Of a stretch of 64,000 nucleotides of DNA, positions 11,300 to 23,763 are shown piece by piece. A program made the position numbers and the translations under genes. Every line of letters starts with the position of its first letter. Position 1 is the first letter of the stretch. The notes beneath the pieces are model-generated. The model searched no databases, was not told the origin of the DNA, and saw only the letters and a list, made by a program, of their open reading frames with translations. The DNA comes from Amphiura filiformis (Eukaryota; Echinodermata; Ophiuroidea; Amphilepidida; Amphiuridae): positions 37,269,569 to 37,333,568 of the forward strand of contig NC_092640.1 of NCBI RefSeq assembly GCF_039555335.1, given 5' to 3'.

Positions 11300-12373
11300 G
11301 TGTATTATTATGGTTAATACAGCTATTTTAACCTGTGGAACCAATAAATATTTAATCATTTGCTACCAAGCACAAACAAATGACCAAGAACATGGAAAGA
11401 AACGTTGTTGGATTTTTTTATGAAAAGGGTAAAAGAGTAAGTTTTAACACTTCCTATAAGAAATATTAAAGAAATAAAATGTAGCAAGAAAATGTCAAAC
11501 ATCTGTGCAGAATTTCAGCTGTATTAAACGAATCTTGTTTCTCTACAGCAGTAAAATAGCTCACCTTTTGGGTAGCTTTCTGTCTGCAATTCGCTAGAAT
11601 AAACTTGGTAGAGAAAGAAATGACAAATAAAATTATCTAGAAGAAAGTAGCAGAAAAAAACAGATTTAGGAAGGTAAAGGCAGCTAACGCCCTCTCTCTA
11701 GTGAAGAATCTGCCACTTGATTCAGTGTAATTTCACGAACACTTTTTGAGGGCAGTGATTAACAAATTCAAACAGCGATAAAACTGTAAGAGAATTACAA
11801 ATCATTAAGAGATATCCTTTGTGACTGTAAGATATGCAGAAATTGTATAAGGCATAAGCACTAAAGTAAAAAAGTACATTAAACTAAAAACAAGGCAGTT
11901 ATGTTCACCAAAATATGTCCAAATTAAAACCAGCAGCCAATTATATCTGTACCCTTTAGCTCTGAGACCTCATTTGGTGAAATTGGTTGAGAATTAAAGA
12001 AACTGTAATCGAAAATCCAATGAAAAGAACGAAATCAAAATTTACATTTTAATGTTCTAATCCATGAAAGGCAGTGCGCTAATTGTCTAGTACGAGAACA
12101 CTTTATGTACACAAATTTAAAATAGGGCATCAGTTGCAGCAATCTGCACATTTAAACTTGCATCTTCCTTTGGATTTTGGATCACCGTGTCTTTATTTCT
12201 TGATCGATTTCAACGAATGAGCTTTTAAATCTGAGCTAATTAAAAGATGCGGCTATTGGCTGCTGGTTGTAATTATTACATATCTTTCTTTGTTTAGGAT
12301 ATATAAGGGGGGAAATTAACTGGAACATTAATTAGTTTGCTGTCTGTAGTATACAGCAATAAAATCACATTGC
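11300..12373. other. Intergenic, no gene seen
   Basis: I found nothing I can name. A short stretch near 11727-11770 (ACGAACACTTTTTGAGGGCA) weakly resembles 23150-23190. Confidence 0.4.
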
Positions 12374-12795
12374 TATAATGAAAGACAAAGATAAAAAGAC
12401 TAGTTTGCGTCTGAAGTCACTGTCAATCAAATTCTCTACGATCCTTGATTGGCTAATAGCGCGTATAAGGAAGGTCGATTCATCTGGCTGGTGCCGATCG
12501 GAGAAAAGGAATAGCAGTGAATGGCGAAAAATACGTACGCTTCAAGGCAAAAAGCAACTTTTCTAGGCATTGTGGACATGGTGCTTTCACCAAAGAAAGT
12601 TTCCTACTATTAAGACCTAACTTTTGAGATGGTTTGTATGTTTGATGGTGCAAAATTAACAATAAGGCGCCCGGTTTTACCGCCGTGTTCAGCAACTCAT
12701 ATCATCACGACACTTGTAAACAAACCGTGCTCGGAGTTTGATTGACAGATGACGTCAGACGCAAACTAGTCTTTTTATCTTTGTCTTTCATTATA
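12374..12795. mobile_element. MITE with 46-bp terminal inverted repeats
   Basis: The first 46 bases (beginning TATAATGAAAGACAAAG) match the reverse complement of the last 46 with one mismatch, and both contain GACTAGTTTGCGTCTGA. Apparent frames at each end that start MKDKDKKTSLRL are the same terminal repeat read on opposite strands. A single terminal fragment with the same core lies at about 56130-56156. No transposase is present. Confidence 0.85.
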
Positions 12796-13481
12796 ATAAC
12801 TAGATTGCTAGATAAAACAAAAGCATTCTGAAGGTTGGAAAGCAAATTAACATAGCAAGGGCGTGTTGCACGGACTGTTGACATTTCGGACAAGGAATAA
12901 TGGTAGACTGTTTTCAATTGCCATCGTTTGCCACAGGTGGAATGGTTATGAAAAGTGAAAGTAAGAACAAAACATTTTCAACACAAAACTATTAAGAAAT
13001 GTTTGCTTACTAGATGTTTCGAACTCTTTATTTACCAAGTATAATGGTTGATAACGTTTGTGAAATTTTAACATGCTCAATAAATGGTCCTATAATGATG
13101 GGATACACTTGTCAGTAGATAGAAGAATTCAGAAATTTTAAAATACACAATTGGGGATGGTATCGTAACATTGCATCGTACGCACCATAGGATAAGTAGC
13201 AACTCTCCATAACATTATTTTGTAAGTAGCCAGGATTCTGCATACTCCTCTTTTCGCCAAACGGCAAGAGTTTCTAGAATGCTGCTAAAATAAGAAAACT
13301 TGTAATGCTAATTTATTGCACATTCTAGGGAAGCGTGGTTACTTTTTTAAATAGCCGAGTGAGAGGGTTTTCAATGGAATATTTCAATATTATGTTAGGG
13401 AAATGTGGCTGGGAGAAGGTATGTATGGCGAAGAGTGGTGTGGATTCTGCAACTGCAGATTTCTCACTCTTAAGCTGAATG
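12796..13481. other. Intergenic, no gene seen
   Basis: AT-rich spacer with no recognisable coding, RNA or repeat signal. Confidence 0.4.
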
Positions 13482-13605
13482 TATACTACATCGCTGAGCG
13501 ACGAGCGATTGGTACTTGACCAATGAGGTGACGCGCTTTTCCCAACGCAACAAAAAGCGCTCCACCTCAGTGCTATCGCTCTAGCTCCGAGCAGCGATGT
13601 AGCAT
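13482..13605. mobile_element. Small inverted-repeat element
   Basis: CTACATCGCTG (13486-13496) is answered by CAGCGATGTAG (13592-13602), with further imperfect pairing inward. The stretch GAGCGACGAGCGATTGGTA is also seen, slightly changed, at about 45866-45885. Confidence 0.5.
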
Positions 13606-13693
13606 AAATTTGATTATCCCGAAACTCATTTCCTCATGAAGTCATTTAGATACCATTTCCAAAATTTGAATAATTCGAAACATTTGCGCTAGA

Positions 13694-13806
13694 TTATTTT
13701 AGATTACTTTTATGCGCTAAGTGGCGTACAGACAAGGTACTCAAATTGGCTTCATCTTCAAGCTGATTGTATTTATAGCAACCACATGACTTACAGAACG
13801 CATTAC
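13694..13806 (-). pseudogene. Orphan C-terminal fragment of a rhodopsin-type GPCR (copy C)
   Basis: Translated on the minus strand this gives AFCKSCGCYKYNQLEDE, then NLSTLSVRHLAHKS and a stop after NLK. It matches the last residues of the receptor encoded at 15206-16330 (AFYKSLGCCKYSQRVDE...NTLSTHQSAHY). No transmembrane part of the receptor is found next to it. It is the more diverged of two such tail fragments, and I infer a relic of a tandem duplication. Confidence 0.65.
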
Positions 13807-14011
13807 AGTATACATGATATACCACTGGTACTGAAACACATTACACAAATAAGTGTAGTCTTTATAATTTATGAATATTCACTTTATATTAACGTTTTAT
13901 TATGCGATCAAGTGCTTTCACAAATACGTCACACCTACTACATTAGTTATCATGTACAATTGTTTTATTTAATAATCCAATACTATTAACTACATTTGAC
14001 AACAAAATCAT

Positions 14012-14125
14012 TTACGCATGATTCCTGTAATGCACTGACTGATGCGTAGACAAGATACTCAACCTAATTTCATCTACACGCTGACCGTATTTATAGCAAC
14101 CAAATGACTTAAAGAAGTCTACGAT
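14012..14125 (-). pseudogene. Orphan C-terminal fragment of a rhodopsin-type GPCR (copy B)
   Basis: The minus strand reads FFKSFGCYKYGQRVDEIRL, then SILSTHQSVHYRNHA and TAA, collinear with the C-terminus of the receptor at 15206-16330 up to and including the stop position. The similarity continues past the stop (shared TTAACTA-ATTTGACA and ATCC-ATA-TATTAACTA blocks, 13965-14011 versus 15165-15205), so a 3' end with its UTR was duplicated. The seven-helix part is missing. Confidence 0.75.
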
Positions 14126-15205
14126 AAATAAAATAGTGATGTATGAATGTATGAGTACGAGACACCGGTGAAGTAATTGTCCTTATACCTAGGGGCTTGA
14201 AATATGGTAGAATTGTCATTTAAAAAGGTTATCACAGTTTATAAAGTGGTCAAAGTTTGTGTTTGGTCAAATCTTATAGTCAAAAAGCATAGTTTGACCT
14301 ACCTGCTATTTACGAGTTATAAGCAAATGGTCAATGGTCACGTTTTGAGCTCCACAGAGGTCAACGTCATAAAAATGCTCTGATTTTAATCAAAGGTATC
14401 TGAAATGGTTTCACTTTCAAAACTGTTTTAAATTAATAATAGTTTGCCGCGTCTATTGTGTTTTTATTTTACATATGTATCATAGCACCACAGTTGTATT
14501 CTACAGGTCCTACTAGTTACCTTAATACCCACCTACCGTTTATAACATTCCAGTTAAATTTGCTTAGGTCACTGGGTATTACTTGGAACGATGAGCAATT
14601 CAGAATGAGAAGCTGCGTCATTTTGTTTCAAAATGTTTCGAAATGAACCAGAATATTGACTATGAAAGAGTGACCCCGTTTCTGTCGTGTAGCTCAAAAC
14701 TCTTTTACGGTTGAAAGTACTTTTCTAAAAAAGTTATGGAAAAAAAGTACTATGCATCGGATGAAATGGTCTTCTTGTTTTCAAAGAATTGTCTCACCAT
14801 AAAACATCCTTATCATTGTTTATTACATTCTATTAAACTACCCCATGGCTACTTGCCGTAGAAGTAGTTACGTAATCGGATTAATTACCATCGTAGCAGT
14901 ATTGCACATAGATTATCAAAGAACACGGATGAAGACCTGGATTGTAATTCAATACAATATTCATGTTGATCAGTCACACCTATAAGATTAGTATCTTTGA
15001 AAATAGCAGTATTATATTCAATTTATGAATTACAGACAACAGATCACAAGTGCAAGATTATGTATATTTGACAACAGCAGCATTTTCTTTTCACTCACTA
15101 ACTCTTGTTTTTCTCTACATGTTTAAGGCATTTATATCAACCAAATGACTTGAATATTTTTTAATCATCCAATATTATTAACTATACATTTGACCATAGA
15201 CGCAT

Positions 15206-16330
15206 TTACGCTTGGTTACTGTAATGCGCTGACTGATGTGTAGACAAGGTATTCAACCTAATTTCATCTACACGCTGACTGTATTTACAGCAACCAAGTG
15301 ACTTATAGAAAGCCCTACGATAGATGGAACTGGTACCAAAATACACTATTGGATTGATGCCCGAATTAATAACCACGAAACATCGTGTGATAATAAGCAA
15401 CTGTCCGTATTGAACTTTCGTAAATAGACCAGTACCTGTTATATGTTCGACCATGCCATGAATAGACGCGATACGACTTGGTGCTTGGCAGATGAAGAAT
15501 AACAAGCCATTCAGAATGAGCAGTCGGGCCACCTGATTCCGTACTTGAGTGATGCGGTTGCTGGCTGATGGCTGAGTAACGCTTGTTGAAGAGCGATTCG
15601 TTAAAGTCATTATAATATGACTGTACATGAATATATTGGCAATCATAGCGAGGACAAAGGGCATAACATTCAATATTTCAGAGAAGAGGAACAAGTCTGA
15701 AGGAAGAGGCACGCAGAATCTAATCACACTTGGAAAATCCACAAATTGGTCACTTTTCGGCCAAATGGCGCAATACGAAACCTGTCCACCGTAGTTTGGG
15801 ACAGCACAAGCTGCAAGAAGAATGCCAATAATCCATGACGCTATGATGAGCTTGATGGTGCGACTTTTACCGCTGACAAATCTATGGTGCAGTGGTCTAC
15901 ATATGGCGCAGTATCTTTCAATAGCTACCAGGGTGAGCAGGGCCAGAGAGCTGTTGTACATTACGAATGTAACTCCATACGCAGCTGAGCAACCTATCAA
16001 GCTTTTATAAATCCTGTCATACCGTACAGGTGAAGCAAAATATTGTACAAAATGAGAACCGGCCCCGACAAAAACAAAGAGAAAGTCAGCTATAGACACA
16101 TTCACTAAATAAGCATTGGGTATAGTGTGCATAGATTTAACACGAATAACGGTGAATATGAAAGCAAGATTGGTAATAATGGCTATAGCTATTAGAATGG
16201 GAAGGCCAATCCTGAAGAAGCGATGTTCTGTTGTAGAGTACAGCATTGTTGAAGCGGCCCATACGTGAGAGAGATTCAAAGTAACGAAACCGTCGCATTC
16301 TTGCAAATCTGTGTTCAAAGTGGTATCCAT
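15206..16330 (-). CDS. Rhodopsin-family GPCR, peptide-receptor-like, single exon
   Basis: Predicted 374-residue seven-helix receptor. The frame is open slightly upstream of the first ATG (16330), with no earlier ATG. There is an N-glycosylation site NLS at 19-21. Helix 1 is at about 42-64 with N54; helix 2 has ADF at 81-83; helix 3 runs from C114 to the ERY motif (138-140, a DRY variant) followed by CAICRPLHH. W166 lies in helix 4, C187 is the likely disulphide partner of C114, helix 5 has P224, and helix 7 carries NPIVY (326-330). CC at 347-348 is a likely palmitoylation site. Helix 6 reads FFICQAP, so the usual toggle tryptophan of CWxP is glutamine 282. The overall pattern resembles neuropeptide receptors such as the TRH-receptor type, but the ligand cannot be read from the sequence. 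Fragments of its 3' end lie at 13694-13806 and 14012-14125. Confidence 0.9.
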   Translation of the reverse strand: MDTTLNTDLQECDGFVTLNLSHVWAASTMLYSTTEHRFFRIGLPILIAIAIITNLAFIFTVIRVKSMHTIPNAYLVNVSIADFLFVFVGAGSHFVQYFASPVRYDRIYKSLIGCSAAYGVTFVMYNSSLALLTLVAIERYCAICRPLHHRFVSGKSRTIKLIIASWIIGILLAACAVPNYGGQVSYCAIWPKSDQFVDFPSVIRFCVPLPSDLFLFSEILNVMPFVLAMIANIFMYSHIIMTLTNRSSTSVTQPSASNRITQVRNQVARLLILNGLLFFICQAPSRIASIHGMVEHITGTGLFTKVQYGQLLIITRCFVVINSGINPIVYFGTSSIYRRAFYKSLGCCKYSQRVDEIRLNTLSTHQSAHYSNQA

Positions 16331-19300
16331 ATATTGAACGATGATCAAACTCTAAGGACGAAGCACTCCTAATAAAGTCTAATGATAGTGAACACGATGT
16401 TGTGACAAAGACACTCCGATTCAAAATATACGTTAAGTAATCTAAACTCCCTGGGATGTTATCATGTTTTTACATTGCACCATGTTGTGGATTGACGTAA
16501 TGTAGAGGGGCGCTCAGCAAATAACCAATAACGACCCGATAATCAGTGGCGTTGCTGGGATTTTATCATGGGGCAAGACTGTGTTAAAATATCAAAGAAA
16601 ATTATTTAAAAGAAGAATTAACAAAGGGATCACTTTTCGTGATAAATAAATATCCTTTAAAGTAAATATTTTGCAATAAAGTGACTTTTGTGGGGAAAAG
16701 TCCATATTTTGGAATTCCACGCCCCTTCCACGAAGTATAATGAGTCATTTCTCTTTACCTTGTGGATATTCGACTTATATTTACAAACAAAAGTAATACG
16801 TTTCGATTTTCTTCGCATATTGGACAAAGGGAAAATGGCAAACTTAGTCTTTCAAAGAAATTGCAAGCTCCGCGAGAAAAAAATTGTAAGTTACTTTTGC
16901 ATAATTTTATGTTAAATGGGCGCGAAGCGGTTACACAATTTCAAATTGAATTTAGTTTTGGCCAAGTAAATTAATTAGTACTTTGCCTTATTCGGGCTCG
17001 GGGTTTCTTAAAAAATTAATAGGCGCATTTACCATTGATATGAGCAGTACCATATAATTGTATTTAAACTTAAATTTGACACTGCACGTTTGAAACAGCT
17101 CCAAAAAGATGGTAAATAACCAAATCGGCAAATCCTGCGGCGATATCGATCATTTTCGACCACAGCCTTCTCGACCCCAGTTTTAATTTTAGGTAGTCTT
17201 TGTTTAATATTGCTTGACCAATTTTGTGCAATTTTGTATTTTTTGAATTGTCGTTTTAGCGACTTTCTAATTCGTCGCTCGGATGATATAGTGATCACAA
17301 AAATGGCAATTTTGAGATAATCGCATTTGACCCGTTTGACATTACCTCAATTAAAATGGATAAAATACATTGTTGACATTCACCAATTAATTGTAATTAA
17401 ACTCATAACTTCGTCAGTATGTCAAATATTTTTCGAAAATGATTCGCCATTCAAAATTGACATACGACACATGATACCTCAGTATGTCAAATTCATATCT
17501 GTATCAAAGAGTCACGTAAAGTCCTTTTTCATGATCATGCACTGTGCGTAAGTATTATGAACGAGTGTATACAATCACAGTGTTTAGGGTCCTTTGAGAA
17601 AATGTAGCATGATATTGATAATCATGATAAAAAGTTAAAAGTTTGTGTTTGAATTTGTGTTTTACCAGTTCTTATGAAGGCTATTATGGTCTATAAAATA
17701 GAAAATGAATAATCGGCTTGCTTCTAAATGGGAAAATGTCAGTACTTGTTTAGGGTTGGAAATTGCACTTGTCATACTTGTTTACGCAAACCTCTCAAAA
17801 ACTTTATTGTGTTTTTAAAGACTTGGAAAGGGCATTGATTTCATACTCCCAGAGTATTTTGTAACACAAAAATACGAATTTGTTAAGAGATTCTTTAATC
17901 TAATCTACGTGTAACATATCACTTTGATATATCTAATTTAATTATATTGAAGAAACGGACATGGAAACGCCTATTTTACAATAAAATAAATAAAAATGCA
18001 TTATATTATATGCATGGCACTTCTGAATTGTTGAAGTGCTATCATTGCTTTCAAATATCTCCTATCTAAAGCATAATTTAATTATTTTGATGAGATTGAC
18101 AAAACACAAATTTCATAAATAAAAACATATATCTAGTATTATCTATAGCACTTTGTATTCCACCTGATAACTTCATGAATTCATTTCTTTACATAAAGCA
18201 TGACTACCTTTATCATAAATTTTAATTATACTGAAAAAACTAGACAAACATAAAAACCACAAATTTCATCATTTAAAAGAGTTTGTGTGAACATGGTGCA
18301 TTCATTTCTTATGTAAGCTGTTTTATATCACGTTGTACATGGTAAATAGGGAATTTTAAGCTTAGGTCGCTAAAGTGATTACTGGCGTAATACGTAAAGC
18401 CATATTGTACGATCTTTTAAAATGAAGTTATATTTTCAAACTTGCGATGACATTTTGGCATAATACACATGTTTGAACTTATCTGTGATTTGTTGGGAAA
18501 ACTTTTTTTTCAATATATTACGGATTTTTGTCTCCTAGTGTCTTTTGAATCAGTCAAATTGTTTTTGTTTTTAGGACAACACACAATTATCATACTCAGA
18601 AAATGATTAGGTAGGCTGAAACCGGCTGTAGTCTCATGTAGCATCATGACGCTACAGCCTGTTTTCGCGGGAGAAGCAGTGAACCAAGTCACTTTTAAGA
18701 AAGCCATCGTCGAAGATGTATCTAATGATTTTCTGATTTCGCATAATGTTTTTGGTAATGGAGCATGGATGAATTTTGAAATAGCTGTAATTATGTTTGT
18801 AATCCTTTATCTTGAGTGAAGTTGAAAAGCAAAAGCACAAGCCTACACACCCCGACTGTACATATTTTTAATATATCGCCCAGCACTCGAAGTAGGTTGC
18901 ACTCATCACCTGCGTACATCTGCAATCATAGATTGACTACAATACCGCTCTTTCTGAAGATACAAGATACTAATCTTACAGGTGCGAGTGATCAACATGT
19001 TCAATGCAGAGATACCACGTGAACGTACTAGTGCAGTGCGATATAAACGAATCCAACGAGCCAATTCATGGTCAGGATTTGATCGGCCATGACTGGGTCC
19101 CCGCAACACCAAACTGGTGTTGTGACTGCCCAATATTGGGTGGATTTCATAAATCCGCTTAAAATTCGATGTTAGATTCTTTTGTGTTGTAAACTGTCGT
19201 CATTCTTTTGTCTATGTGTAACACGGGTGATAGAATGCAGTTTAAAATACCCTCCAAGGCCGCATCATTTCACATTTTAGGTGAGATGGAGCCGACGGGG

Positions 19301-20400
19301 ACCCAAATATGGCTGCCATTGAGGTGTAGGAATGCGTGAAATTGGATTCTTCTATACTCAAAATTTGTTTTAACCTATTGCTATGGTAGTGTATCCTGCC
19401 CGGGCTATCCTGTTACATCATCTTTCTATGGGGAATACTATATGTACTTTCAAAAGTAATTCGATAATAATGTCCAAGGATAATGAAAATAACCTTTACG
19501 TTCGGATATCTATCCGTGCAAAAGCTAAATATGATTTCACGTAAGTTTAATATAATTTCTATTCTATCACCAAGTGTATAAAGGGACGTCGTTAGGGAGT
19601 ATTGTGCGTGGGATACCTATTCATAGATGATGTAGGCAAACCGTTAATGTTGTCGGCCGGCAAAGTGCAATAAGCCGTATGTTAAATGTGCGTTGCTGGG
19701 CGTATGAGACGATGGATTGCAATAGGCATGTGGTTAAGGGCTGGGGTATGAGCGACCTTCAAGTTCCGGTATCTGGAGAGGGGAAGCAATGAGTTACCCC
19801 AAATCACAGCGGCAGGTAGTGACTGGGCCGCCGAGTGCTAATATATATTTATTTTGGAAGGTTCGTGTTTGTTTTAAATTTTGGGGCGTTTTTCCAAAAT
19901 TTGATATTTTTGGTCATATTTCAAAAGCGACATGCCAAAGACAACTCTTTGGGCACATAGTTTGTTATTGTTATTGCAGTTCTTTTCCACATACCTACGT
20001 TAACATTCGATTGGGTGATTTACTAATATTATATATTTTATGACTGCAATTTGGCGTTTTCAATGCGTTTTACACGTATCATGAAATTAACGCAAATATC
20101 TAGTCACGCTGCTTTTTAGAATTTTTACCTGATCGTCGGCTTTTGCAGGCAACAGAATGCAGATTGGCTCACTATAGATGTCGTATTCCTCTATGTGGTT
20201 CACTCATTGATAAAATGAGTTTGCATTCCTTGTAACAACACACACATTGCCGTCTGGAAACCGGGTCTGGTACTGATTTTGGGACAGCCAATAGACTTCA
20301 GCGCCGTATCAAATCTCATAAAAACCACACGACTGACGACTATGTGTTTATGTTTCCCGCACGAAAGCTTGTGTCTACATCTATTACTATACTTCTTTGG
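16331..20400. other. Intergenic, no gene seen; scattered repeat fragments
   Basis: No supported gene. At 16544 there is CAGTGGCGTTGCTGGG, like the ends of small hAT-type MITEs. At 18395-18435 a fragment (AAAGCCATATTGTACGATC) matches the ends of the MITE family at 49473 and 54846. At 19733-19755 a fragment (TTAAGGGCTGGGGTATGA) matches the ends of the family at 24373 and 38772. A small hairpin (GGCTGTAG/CTACAGCC) lies near 18610-18660. Confidence 0.45.
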
Positions 20401-20568
20401 AAACGTTGACCTTTGACCATTCTTTGTATAACGCCCTGATATGACCTTGATATGTTCGCTTGATTGGGTACGTTATAGCATCCATTTCATTGAGGTGTTA
20501 GGACTTGGTCAGTATAATACTTGCAGGGATACAATAGTTTAACATGGTGTGTGAGCATGGTGAAAGAC

Positions 20569-21240
20569 TCATTATTGATTAGGCGCGGACATATTAAAGG
20601 CACAGGTCCTTTGCGTGTATAGCAGAAAATTATAATAGAATGTGTGAATAGAATGTTTGGAATTTTGCAACTAAAATACTAACTGCATTCTGCATTATGT
20701 ATTTATTTAGGCCTATGCCTATTTATTTATTTACTGACTTATTTATTTATTTTATTTATTTGGTATATTAGTTAGTAGGCCTAGTTAGTAATATTCCATG
20801 ATAGGCCTACGTCGGTTTATTATTGATTGTTGATAACTTGACAACTTGATTGATTGATCGATTGATAGTCATTTCACATTATATTCCTAGTTTATAGGCC
20901 AATTTGAATAACATCGTACATTAGATAAATAGACCTATCAGTATTGATTTATTCTATTCAGCAATATCAAGGATTACTATCAAACTTCTCATAGCTGATT
21001 GTCAGTTGGCTCAGTGGTAACGCAGTAGGTTTTACAACACCGACGTCCCGGGTTCGATTCCCACCTCTGCCTATTTTTTGCAAGGCTGAGAAAAAAATGA
21101 AATTTCTGGACTGCAAACTTATTTGGCGAGCGATCTGAGCTGGTCCTTTTCTGGTGGCTGTGTCTGTTACAGGCACACTCCCTCTGCATCCAAACCAGGT
21201 TCACGCTCATTAGACCTCCCTTAAGGATACGATCCACGAT
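20569..21240 (+). repeat. Composite interspersed repeat with tRNA-like segment (copy 1)
   Basis: This stretch is collinear with 56348-57760. Shared blocks in order are ATTATTGATTAGGCGCGG, GTGTATAGCAGAAAATTA, AATGTTTGGAATTTTG, TTTATTATTGATTGTTGAT, CGTACATTAGATA, ATCAAGGA, a tRNA-like segment and a SINE-like body (TTACAGGCAC, CTCCCTCTG, ATCCAAACCA). The copy at 56 kb is interrupted by two MITEs; this one is not. An ATTT-rich run lies at 20700-20765. Confidence 0.7.
21001..21215 (+). repeat. tRNA-derived SINE-like unit
   Basis: It begins with a tRNA-like head: A-box-like TGGCTCAGTGG, a TAC anticodon-like loop, and an exact B-box GGTTCGATTCC at 21050-21060. A body common to the copy at 57582 follows: ACTTATTTGG, CTGAGCT, CCTTTTCTG, TTACAGGCAC, CTCCCTCTG. 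The acceptor stem does not pair, so it is not a working tRNA. Confidence 0.6.
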
Positions 21241-21304
21241 TTAGCGACAAGTGACTCATTTCGGAATGCGATCATGAATTTCGAAGAAAAAAAAAGTTCC
21301 CACA

Positions 21305-21385
21305 GGCTTCGAGGGGACTCGAACCAACGATTCCACGCGTCGTTGATTATCAGTCCCGGTCTTTACCGCTCTGCCACGGAGGCAG
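21305..21385 (-). other. tRNA-like sequence (minus strand), degenerate
   Basis: Reverse complement contains GTGGCAGAGCGGTAAAG (A-box-like) and GGTTCGAGTCCCC (B-box-like). Between them lies a CTGATAA loop and a CAACGA/TCGTTG hairpin. The acceptor and anticodon stems pair poorly, so a SINE head or decayed tRNA is likelier than a functional gene. Confidence 0.4.
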
Positions 21386-23763
21386 ATGAACAGAAGAGTG
21401 TAATAATAAAAGATAAATCTCATAATGCTATCTTTAGCCTTTTGTTTACATTAAAATGACGCATTTTGTAAAGATAGATTGGTCGTTTTATGTATAAATA
21501 GCACGAACATTTGGAAAAGGGCTCAAACAAATAATAAAGATACTGATACGATGATGAAATTGCATATATATTGCAATATCTGCGTCGCAATGTTTTGTTT
21601 TGATTTTAGAAATTTGACCTTAAAATTTACGACGTTAAGACACTATCATTCGAAATCAACAAAAGATATTTCAGCAGTATATGGCAAAATTCTTTCTCTA
21701 GAGTGTTTTAGACATGTATGTGAAATAGCTTCAACACTGATTCGCTGCATAATGGTAAAAACAGCCTTGACCTGAAAAAGGGCGAGAGGTGCCATATTTA
21801 CGGATTCAGGCTAAATTCAAAATTTGTATAAAACGTTTGGTTTTTGATCGATTACAAAAATTCATTTTTTTCATTAAAAGAAATTGTATCTGGCGTGAAT
21901 TACACTACAATTTATATTCCTAGGGCTCTTTGATTTCTTTAAATATTTTTTTATAATGATAGAGTGAATCCCCTGGCCCTCTATAATTACGCACAAAAGA
22001 CCGACCCCCCTTAAAGACCCACCCAGTTGACCAGGCATAAACTTACGAGGGCAACCCAATTAAGTTGGCTTAAAATATGATCAAGTCAATGTTCACCACC
22101 AAACTTTACACCGCTTCCAACTTCATATGTTTTCCAAATATATGTAGCGGCCTTTAAACGAAGTTACTATTGAAAAACCTAATTTGTGAAAACGATTGTG
22201 GGTCAACCATTCCTCAATTTTAGTCTGCAAATAACCATCAACTCACCAGACCCGCCCCCACCCACACACCTAGTGGTCTAGCGAAGACACCTGCCGTTGG
22301 AACATTTTCTTAACATTACTATCATATTGTGAGGGGCCAATAGCGTAGGTGTCTGTACCTGATGACCCAATGTTCAAATTTGCTCAATAAGCTGTATGTT
22401 TGCACAAACATGGCAAAAGAGTACCGTGATTCATTTCATTTATCGTCATTTTGACCCATGTCTTACTGAATATAATTAATTTCATGTACATGTATATCGA
22501 TAACTACACCTGCTTTTCCGAACTATTGGGTGTTTTACCCGATGTTTTCTAATCTAGGTACCTCACTACTTGCAGTTCGCGAGGAAGATCTATTCTTTCT
22601 CATGCCTTAACTTTGTCAGCACTATCGTGTCGGGCAACTAGCCAAATGAAAAGCTTTCAGCAGAACAGGGAGTTTTTTCTATCCGACATACTGGAATCTA
22701 AAGTTGAGCACTAAACGTAGTTTTTTTGGTTTGTTTGTTTGTTTGTTTTCGGTTGGACTGGTACCCAAACAAACAAACAAACCAGAAAGTTTCTATCCAT
22801 CAGATGTGTGGCTGGTGCTTTAGTTCATCTCTGTTCTTTGTTAAAACATGGCTAGGTACTTGTCTTTCTACGAGATGAAGTTTGCTGAGGAAGGGTGTTT
22901 AACTGATATAATCATGGCAACAATTATAAGTATAGGTATTAAGTAAAGGCTACAGTATGAATGATATCTGTATAGTTATACAATCATGATAATAATAATA
23001 ATAATATGTCCAACAATAGAATTTTAAATTTAATGGTGATTTTTATCAATGAAAAGTCAGTTAGTCTTAAAGCGTTTAAAAGTGCGAATAGCTCACGCAT
23101 TTACGTGTCATAATGCTGACGTTTTCCCATGGTTATGTTGCCAGTGTTCACTAATTTTACGAACACCTTTTGAGTGCAATGATTCAAATATAATTGCACC
23201 CGTTTAAACATAGACGAAAATGAGTATGCAATTGAAATAAACTTACAAGCAATGACGAATTATAGAATTGAACAGTTACTTTTTGATTCAGGTTTACATA
23301 TGCAAGGGATGGTCAAAAAAGGATCCTGCAACTATTATGTATCTATGCTCATGTATGCGGGAACTTATTGATCGTTCCTTGTACGAACCTTGTGACAGTT
23401 GGTAAACCCTTATCAGTGATCAATATCACATTACTAATAGCTAAAATACATTCGATAAAATTTAACGATAAAAACTACATTACGAAAAATAATTGACAGC
23501 ATCTTAATCCTTTAGTCTACGTGGATAGGAAGAATATGCTGCACTTGGAAATCATTACGCTGCTACAACAAAGTCGTCCATTTTATCAGTCAGACGGATT
23601 GCGACATTATGTTACGTTATGTTAGCTTAACTCATAGCGGTGAACGTTCCAACGTTATAACGTTTGGGTCCTTTGACACAATTCAAGGAAAATGTTTAAA
23701 ATAGTATTTATACAGTGTTCATTTATATAGTGAACAGTTACGTATAAATTTCCACGATACACA
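21386..23763. other. Intergenic, no gene seen
   Basis: No coding signal. At 22728-22783 an 18-base (GTTT)n arm faces an (AAAC)n arm across a 20-base loop, making a simple-sequence hairpin. A short (ATA)n run lies at about 22988-23006. Confidence 0.45.

Noticed and set aside
12378-12917. Two small frames both starting MKDKDKKTSLRL
   Set aside because: They are the same MITE terminal repeat read from each end, not a protein.
17029-17298. 89-codon basic minus-strand frame
   Set aside because: No recognisable domain, splice context or repeat match; not enough to call a gene.
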